A DNA stretch of 22,768 nt from Saccoglossus kowalevskii (taxonomy: Eukaryota; Hemichordata; Enteropneusta; Harrimaniidae): positions 86,609 through 109,376 of the forward strand of contig NW_003116450.1 of the NCBI RefSeq assembly GCF_000003605.2. The letters run 5' to 3'. Below are positions 12,201 to 21,200 of this stretch, in pieces. Every line of letters starts with the position of its first letter. The first letter of the stretch is position 1. The notes under the pieces are model-generated. The model did no database searches. It was not told the DNA's origin and saw nothing but the letters and a program-made list of their open reading frames with translations. The position numbers were made by a program, and so were the translations under genes.

Positions 12201-15200
12201 CTGCTGATATATTAAGTTAAATCACAGTACAAGCTTTTGATTTACCCAGTAGTACATGTCATTACGTAAAAGACAGGCATTTATTTGGTCAAAATAATGA
12301 TATTTTAATGATCTAGCATACTTGGAAAATGTGCAATGTGTTTCTGATAGAGTAAATGCTGTAGTCGTAATGTGGAGGCTGATGGTGTAGTTAATTTTCC
12401 AGAAAGCTGAAAATCAACTGTGGTAGTACATCACCTGATGGTGTTTTTATTTTCAATTTATTTCGGCTACCCGTAGAGACTGCCAGCAGGTGATGCGATA
12501 ATATTAAACAAAAACCTTTTGACGCTTTATAACAAGATGACAATAGTATTTACATTTCAACTGTCATTTGTCTCAATTTCTTTAAAATAAATCTATTGAC
12601 CTCACAGTGAAGTTTACATTATTTTGATTTTAAAAATTCATATTAAGAGAGAGATTGAATTACATTCAATCACTTAGGCAGGCTGACTAATATTATAGCT
12701 ATATCAATATCCTGATGAAATTTGACAGATGAGAACGATCCTAACAGCAATGAGTAATAAAATTGGTAACACTGTCACTGTATATCTCTGACTTTCCATG
12801 TAATTGGTCTTAATTTGAGATGGTGATATTTTAATGGGTTCTTCCAGTATCAGATTTACTTAGAAACTACTCAGTGAAGTGCTCAGTATTGGGTTTTTTC
12901 ACTCGGCTACTGATTTGCGGTTTCTTGTATTAGAATATCAATTTACATGGTATTACAGAGAGAACAAATATATGATTTAGATGGTCTTGTGAGGAATTAT
13001 TTTAAAACTATTCTGATTTGTCAAGATCTAGACTAGCCTCAGTGTTAAAAAGTATCAAGCTGTTTCATTTTCAATAATTTGCCGAAACTCTGGACCAAGT
13101 CGGCATGTGCCGAAACGTGTGTGAACAGTCGGGAACAAGTCGACATGTGCCGAAAAAAAACTATATGTGCTTGGGGTCGAAAAAATAATTGTTTTTGAAT
13201 CTTCTTTGCTGTTCCTGTGCACGATGACTCGTAAAAAATACCATAACAGCAATTGGATATAATTGCAATATAGCAATTATTATTATAATATTCGTGTCGA
13301 TTACCATGTTTTGGTCAAATAACAGATCGAAGAATGAGGGCATGATTTCTGAGTGGGTTTGCAAACGCAACGGAATAATACAAATTTTGGCACGTGCCGA
13401 GATCCCATAACGTGTACGTAGCATTTGTATACATGTATTATGTGTTTGTCTAGGGAATAACACCTCCCAGTACACTCAAAATAAAATGGGTGGGAATGTA
13501 AGGGCAGGATATCTAATATAAATATATCGCATGTTTTAGGTCTAAAACAGCATCACATGAACACATTTATGTTTTTAGTCTGTTCTTGGATTCAATGTTT
13601 TGAATATATGAATGAATGCGCACATTTTATTTTTTTACATTGTTATGGCTGTTATGTTTTACACCTTTGCAAAGTAGGGAAGCAACTTAATTTCTGATGC
13701 ATATGACTTCGGAAAGTTTTCCTTCCATTGCATCATTGGGAAAGATTTAAATCAAACAATAATCAACCAAACACTTGGAAAGTTTAATTCATGTCGTATT
13801 TCCTCTGTTCAGTGTAACAAATATTAGACTGTCATGAAATTTCAAGATCTTTTTCTTTTTGTATTCATCTATTTTCAATTGTTTGTTATTTTTGCTGGCC
13901 ACCAGCATGTCTAGAAGAGAACAAGTTCCTAATATAAATGATCCCTGAACTGAAACTCAAATAGACCTGTTTCAGAAGGTCAACACTAGATGGCGCAATC
14001 ACCATTCAAATATGAAAGCTTAAATGCCATGAGGCTTCTCTTCTCCAACTACTAGTATGTATTTACAGGAGAGGGCACTTTTGAAGTATCAGTAAATGAA
14101 AATACATAAATATTCTGATATTCAAATATGTCGCAATCAATATTGTATGTTACTATTGTTACAATATTTGCAGTGTGAAACGTTCCTAGGGTCTCAAAAT
14201 CCAGTGAGGGTGTCAATTGCTGAATAAACTTTTCAATAAATTGTTTTTTTTTGTTTTTTTCAGATATTTATGTTGATGTGAAACCGTATTCTGGTCTAGA
14301 AGCAGTTAGCTGTAATTGTATGAAACCAACCAACGGTATTGATAGAGGTTGTGGTGATGACTGTATTAATAAGTAAGTACAAGTTGTGTAAAATACTAGT
14401 ATGAAACCATGTTATGGAATTCATGAATCATACAGTGTAAAATTTCTAATAATTTTTTTTGTACTAATTGTAGAATGGTATTCACTGAATGCTCACCTAA
14501 TCTGTGTCCCTGTGGTGACCACTGCTCTAATATGTCAATTCAGAAACACGAATGGATTACAACGTTAGAAAGACTTCCTGTAAGTATTAACAGTTCTCAG
14601 CTCAACATCTGAAAAACACTATTGACCAATCATGCCATTTCGATTGGTTGTGTTTAGAAATTTGGAACGAGAAAAACAAAAAAGTGTATTGTAAAGTGCA
14701 ATTGCGATTCACATCTAGGGCTAGGGGAGCTAGGGCTAGGGGAGCTAGGTTGTGTGTTCGGTCTGTATTGTATGGTTATGCTGCAGGTACTGAATATGGA
14801 CTGTAGTCTGTTTATATTAATCATTTCTACAATGTGTGTTGGTCAGATAGACTAAGTATTTGTCATCGATGCATTTCAAACTTAACTTTCACTTTCACCA
14901 AAATGTGTAAATTACAGTTTTTTATCCTTTGTATTTGTTCTATGAGTAACATATCTTAAATATGAGGACTCTGTTACTTATCTGTTACTTAAGGCACAAA
15001 GACAAAATCTCTTTTCCTAGAGCTACTAGCCCAACCGGGGTACCAGAAATTTACAAAATAATGACTCACTGTTTTTACAGTCACCATTTTGTGGGTGTCC
15101 TACATAAATTGAGCAATGTTACATTGTTTGTTTGTTTGTTTGTTTGTTTGTGCCCATATTTGTTTGCATTGTTCTATAAAGTGCATATCAAACCAGATGG

Positions 15201-18200
15201 ACTACCCAATATAGTACCTATATAATATTGGACAACCTGCTTTTAAAACTGGTAGCCCAGCAGGCGTCAAAGAAATGTTGTCTGTTTTGAGCACTGAATA
15301 CGCATTGTGAGAGTACACCAAAATAGATTAATCTCACCGCATCATATGAATCTCATGTCCCATGAAATTTTACAACATTAACATGAGGAAAAATACTGTA
15401 AACAGTTTTAATTTGCATGAAACAAATTGCGCGAGTCAGTGAAAATGGTTTTGGGGTTGTATGACACAGTGTCATTGATTTTCACAAAATGTTGTTCTTA
15501 TCAAATAGCAGAACTGTTTACAGTTGATTGTTTTCATAAAATGTTGCATATTTACAGAGCAATTTGCATAAATTGACTGGATGGATTTATTTTCTCTATT
15601 TCTTTTTGCAGACTGAAAACAGAGGATGGGGAATCCGAACAAAAGATGCCATAAAAAGTGGACAGTTCATCTTGGAATATGTCGGGGAGGTGGTCAGTGA
15701 GAATGAATTTTGGCAACGTGCCATGAAAAATTATCAGAATCGTCGTCATCATTACTGTTTAAATCTCAATAGTGGAATGGTGATTGATGGATACCGAATG
15801 GGATGTGAAGGGCGCTTTGTAAACCACAGTTGTGAACCCAATTGTGAAATGCAGAAATGGTAAGTGTTTCTTCCTATGTAACCCTCCCACCCCTTTTGCT
15901 ATAATAAATTCGCCCACCATGGAAACCATAGCAACTGTGTTGTATTTTCAGCAGTTGAATTTAAAAAAAAATTTTTTTACCTGATATGATCTCAGTCTGT
16001 TGCAATATTGCTGTTTTTTTTTTTTTTAATTTCTAGAAATTGCCTTTATCTTGACTGTAGCATACCTAGATAACCCGAATACATTTTTGTAAACCATTCC
16101 TAGCCCATCTATACTGAATTAGTATAATTTTCAGGCGTCATAATCGTGAAGTATGAAGCAGTTGTTTTTTAATGATTGCTTTTCGTGGGTAACATCGGTT
16201 TATAATTTCCTGTCGCGAGTTTCCTCTGATTTCTGCACCAGTACACCCACGCCTCAGCCATCACAGTGATATTGTCAAGAATCGCAAATCTGTTATTTGT
16301 AGTCGTTTACATCAACTACTTAAAGAATTTTTGCAGATTATTGTGAATGCTGCCTTTTCTTTGGAGTATCTTGAATGCTGTATGTGCCCACACAAATATC
16401 GTGAGAATTAGAGTGTAATTGTAACATAAAAAATGGTGTTTATGCTTGGATCATGCAAAGATGAAGGCATGTTACGCTCAGTATGAATTTACCGAGATGT
16501 CTGTTCTTAATACCAACCGGAAATACAGCTTTGGATTGGAATTGGAGGGATTTTATTGTAGCATTAAAAATAATAGCCCTTAAAGTTAATTAATTTTAGG
16601 TGAGAAACCATTAAATGCTGAATTGTTGAAACTTAAATATCGTCAAAAAGATACCGCCTTAATGAAGTGGATGACTGTTTTTGCTTCATGTCGTGTCATA
16701 CTATTAAGTGCGTTGCGGTGTTTGATTTGATAATGCTATTTATTGTAAATCCTAGCATATACAACCACCTTAATTTAACCAAAGTCACCTTTAGTCACAA
16801 ATTCTTAGAATAAACCGACCTGTTTTTTTTCAATTTTTGTTCAACACTTTTGTTTGTAGGCAAGGAAAATACATTTTTAATTATTTACATTTTGTTCAAA
16901 ATCAACAGAAATATCATATGAAAATATTTAAATATGTGCAAAATTTGGAGTCTTGGCTGAAAAAATGATGGCACACATAGGGTTAATTAATATTCTTGTT
17001 CTACTAGTAAGGGTTGAATGGGTTAATGATGAATGACAGAGTCGAATTGACATAGATGTAGTGATCATTAAACTACAGGGAATACCAAGTGACAGGGCTA
17101 AGTATCTACTCACAGGCAGATGACACAGGCCAAAATTAATAAGATTTCTTCTACTAAGTGGTGGCCTTTGTCAACCCACACAAAGGGAACTGTCAAACTT
17201 CGCCTGAGTCACATTTTCAGGTGCTCCGCAAATGTGACCCACGACTATTGAAATCGCGATACAAAGGGAGAAAAACACACACTGGTAATTTACTATCGCA
17301 TAACTGTCCTTTGTCAGTAAATTGGCGGACAAAGAAGAAGTTTAAAGGATTATGTTGAAGGGGTTGATCGTAGTTTATTTTCTGCGCATTTCAATGAAAC
17401 CGCAGTGTAGTGTTTGGGGGTGTTCAAATCAATTGAAAAATCTGAATTGAAAAGGAAAGGGAAATCAATTACACAGATGTGTTTTTTTACCCCACAGATA
17501 GTTGTCAGCCATTTTATTTAATCGTTTAACAAACCAAATCTGATATAAGCTAATTGAATGTGACAATAAATAAAGCTAAAATACAGAGAACTGTTTTAAA
17601 CTTTAAAATCATGTGAATTCCTAATCCATTCAAAGCAATGAATGTTTTAAATTGATGTGTTCATGCAATTCTGTGCTTTGTGGTGAATTTCATTGGTAGC
17701 GGTTTTCAGGAAATTTTCTTTCCTGCGGCTGTCCACAAATTATTTGCAGTCCCTTCAGTATAACTGATTTATATTTTGTTGACTACTACTGTGTATAAAG
17801 CCGCTTTATTAATATTACAAAATTAAGTGAAAATGACCAAATTTTGTAGCAGTGACATAACCTCTTTCAATCATAATAATCCTTAGCAGTGAAAATTAAA
17901 GATTTTACAGTATAGTTGTAAGCTATGCATATTTCCTGGTAAATCCCCAACCCTAATTGGTTGGATTTGTTCAGAATTGTTTTCTATTGCTATCTGTAAA
18001 TCAGAATGAATCGTTTTTTGTTTGATTTGATGTAATAATGGATAGCCTGTACACCACAGTGCAGTCACACAGCAGTTGTCACATGACTAGTTATTGGGAT
18101 CATTACTATATTTTACTGGATTTTTGCCTCGAGATATATACGTCCTTGATGAGCTGTTTTTCTTGAAAGTTAAATCTTGGCATCAAATGGTGGTTGGGGG

Positions 18201-21200
18201 TCAAATAATGGGTAACAGGTACTTTAAGTCTTGCTGTTAACGAAAGTGGATTGTCCAACTTTGAGGGACAACACTGAGGTTGTTTGTTCAGGGGGAAGGG
18301 ACAGGGAGTTTGAGAAATGAGGCTGCATTTGTAAGCTTGTTGTGAACAAGAATACATCACCATAGTAACAGACTTGAAATCATGTGTCCCACTTTCTGAC
18401 TTGCTTGAAACAATTATTGAGACTAATTTGTGCTTTTCTCTTCTAATAATAATAATACGTCAAGCGAACATGTATCCTTAAAAATGAGAGGAAATATTAA
18501 ACTGTAGTTTCATTGTATATAGTTAAATCTTTTGTTTGAGTAGGTTTTCTGTATGCTATACTGTAGAATACTTTATTTTTGCTTGGAATTTATTTTCCTT
18601 ATTTTCGCTGAAGGGATGAAATCCGTGAAAATAAAAACCAGCGAATATGCTTTTTTTCCCTATATTTCACATTCAACTCATCAAAAATCAGTGAAAATAA
18701 ATTCCATACAAAATACCCAAAATGCCTTTTCAGCGAAAATTAATTCCAGCTAAAATGAAATATTTCACAGTATGTTATATGCTGCTTGACTGGTCTTTTA
18801 ATTCTACCAGTAATATATCATACTGTGCCACTGGATCTTTTATTTTATCGATCCTCGCATTTCATTATATTTTGATCTCTGCATTACAGTGTGGATTTTG
18901 TGTACCTTCAATTCTGTCTCCTTCCGCTTCATGGCGTTTTTGTTCACTGTTTTGTAACTACGTGTGCTTAGGTGTTATGTTCAAAATTGTGTGAACGGAT
19001 GGAAGCGATTATTATTACAAAGTATGATATCTTTGTTCGAGAATTGCCAACAGGTGAAATGAAATCTACAAGCTGAAGATACACTCTGTGAATTTCTTGC
19101 TTCAAATTACAATTAGAAGATATTGTTCAACAGAAAATGCGTTTTCTGATAGATAACCGAATACAGCTTACTAGAAACGCCACAAGAGATGTACGCTGTC
19201 TGATAATGTGATATCGCTTGCAAGGACAAAATGTCACTCAAGTGAAATTTTTACTGCTACAATATTTCCCAATATTTCTGTACATTTGTAATTAGAAATT
19301 TTAATTGGACACGACAACTGCAGGAAAATGGCGTTGTTTGATCCGCAGTGCAGTAGCTAGACATTGGGTTTGTATTGTTGATTTAAATACAAAACTGTGC
19401 AATAACGATTGAGTCGCGTTGTTTTCCATCATCCACTCTCCTGAAATGAATTAGCTATAAATCATATTCTGTAGACTAGATGTCGCCATGTACTTTACGT
19501 GACAATAATACTTATTTTTGGAAAACTACAGACTAATAATATTCTTCTCTCTGCACCATGATATTTAAAAGTTAAGAGCTGAGAATAATATACTTGACCT
19601 TTTATTTCATTTTTTTTGTTCGTTGATCAGCAACTTTTAGATGTTGCTTCTCTCAAAGGTTTTTTCTATCGCACGTGTAAAATGAATTTGATTACAAAAT
19701 AATATGATGTAGGCGGTTTGCAACCATATTGTCTTCTTTGGCCTTTAGGTGTACTCGTGGGAATTTGTATTTTGTCTACACAGCCTGCTCCTTGTCTATT
19801 TACAACGACCGAGTACCTGAAGGGGCTTTCAGATTTTGACTTGTGATATAAAAGGGAGGTCTTCTCAATGTTACAGAGAATGGTCTCTATGCCGCCTGCA
19901 GCAAATTTCGTCAACACTGAAAAATAAAATCACAAATTTGTGATAACTTTTTTAATATGAAGATAATTTATACAGGAACTTGTGCTGTACACATTACTAC
20001 AATTTTAGATAATCTTGTAAAAATAATATTTATTTTTATTTTATTAATTACGATAGATTAAATTTAGTCTACTACACAGTACTGTTTTTATATGTTTCTG
20101 TAATTGCCTTATTTTACGTCAGTTAAAATGATAATCTTATGGTGACAAAATGAATGCGTTTTATTCATGTTCATGTCCGGGGGTGTTGAGATAAAATGCA
20201 TTTGTGTGGACCAGTTGCATTCTAGCTATGTGTTAGCACAACTTTCGTGTGGATTGTCTGTTCTACCATATTCTATTAGAAACACATCTAGGTGCATTTA
20301 TTAAAGCAAACCAACAATACAGTAATAATAATAACAAATTCTTGCACTAAATTTGAAGGTACATATGTATTATTGAACTAAAATGCTGAAAAATTCTTGT
20401 GTATTCCCGCTGAAAACTAGTATCATAAATATTGTTTAAATTTAAAAAATATGTATCATATTTAATAAGATTGACTTTCATGCGAGAATGATTGAAACTG
20501 GTTTATATGAAGGGGTGCATCTTATAATGGAAATATGGTACTTCAGAAAACTATCTTATATTAAATTGTAATCGGCTACTATTTGCTGATATTACCGCCT
20601 GAATATAATATATGTATGAATCATATAGAGATGATGGATGATTCATACATGTATATTTATGACTCAAATGAAGCTTTCACGTCTTTGTCTCTACCATACA
20701 TTTCATTTCCATTAACTTTGTGAGATGTAACCAATTGAGATGAAATATGTCATTTTCATTTTATAGATTTAGACAGTATTATGCACTTAGATTGAAAAGA
20801 CAAATATAACATTTTCTCTTGGATTGAAAAGACAAATATAACATTCACTAAGATTAAGATGTAAATGTAACATTTTATTTCATAGATTTTACACCAAATG
20901 TCATTATGCACTTTGATTGAATGGACAAAATATAACATTTTTATTAGATTAAGATTAGATGACAAAATCTGTCATTTTCACTGAGATTGAGAGAGTATAT
21001 TTGAGTGTTACATTTTCATTGGATGATACAAATTGTTCATGATCCATGATATCCCTGTATATATTAAACATGATTAACTAATCCATTGCTGTTTTCTAGA
21101 TATTATTAGTCCCCATTCGGACAAAGTCCGAAAACGGGGACTTATAATTCGGTCTCCGTCCGTTCGTGCGTCTGTGCGTTCGTCTGCAGTCATATCTCAG

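Larger units (their letters stand above)
3296..14263 (+). other. Large (~11 kb) intron between the FxLP exon and the AWS exons
   Basis: The intron begins gtaagt and ends with a long T-rich tract and cag; it is phase 1. No exon or second gene was found in either orientation. The open frames inside are short, of low complexity and not like any known family. Listed contents are two related palindromic MITE-like copies (about 3600-3775 and 3965-4131), short tandem repeats, palindromes near 6830, 8048, 12390 and 12653, X-box-like sites near 10694 and 10816, a 50-N gap, and a CTCF-like site at 13983. Stretches 4140-8040 and 8900-10600 are otherwise plain AT-rich sequence in which I see nothing further. 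Confidence 0.85.
14580..15611 (+). other. 1,032-bp intron between AWS and SET exons
   Basis: The intron begins gtaagt, ends ttttgcag, and is phase 0. It contains a small hairpin (14614-14656), a 15-bp tandem repeat (14715-14749), a TTTG run (about 15126-15151) and a fold-back element (15371-15548). An open frame of 87 codons at 14962-15225 resembles nothing known and is partly made of the TTTG run. Confidence 0.9.

Noticed and set aside
13055-13475. Minus-strand frames of 73 and 104 codons
   Set aside because: They overlap the palindromic repeat region and each other in different frames; no domain recognised.
14715-14749. Possible interstitial telomere repeat
   Set aside because: The unit is CTAGGGCTAGGGGAG, not TTAGGG, and there are only 2.3 copies.
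14962-15225. 87-codon open frame in the AWS-SET intron
   Set aside because: It includes a TTTG microsatellite (FVCLFVCL string) and lies between two exons joined cleanly without it.
16928-17358. Minus-strand 61-codon frame and nearby plus-strand 66-codon frame in a slightly GC-richer stretch
   Set aside because: Possibly part of an old dispersed repeat, but no family, terminal repeats or target duplication could be identified, so no feature was called.
19666-19917. Minus-strand 83-codon frame with balanced composition (…[16 protein letters not shown]…)
   Set aside because: It looks less random than other intronic frames, but I recognise no protein family and see no splice sites or neighbouring coding sequence. 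It could be a repeat fragment; a protein search would decide.
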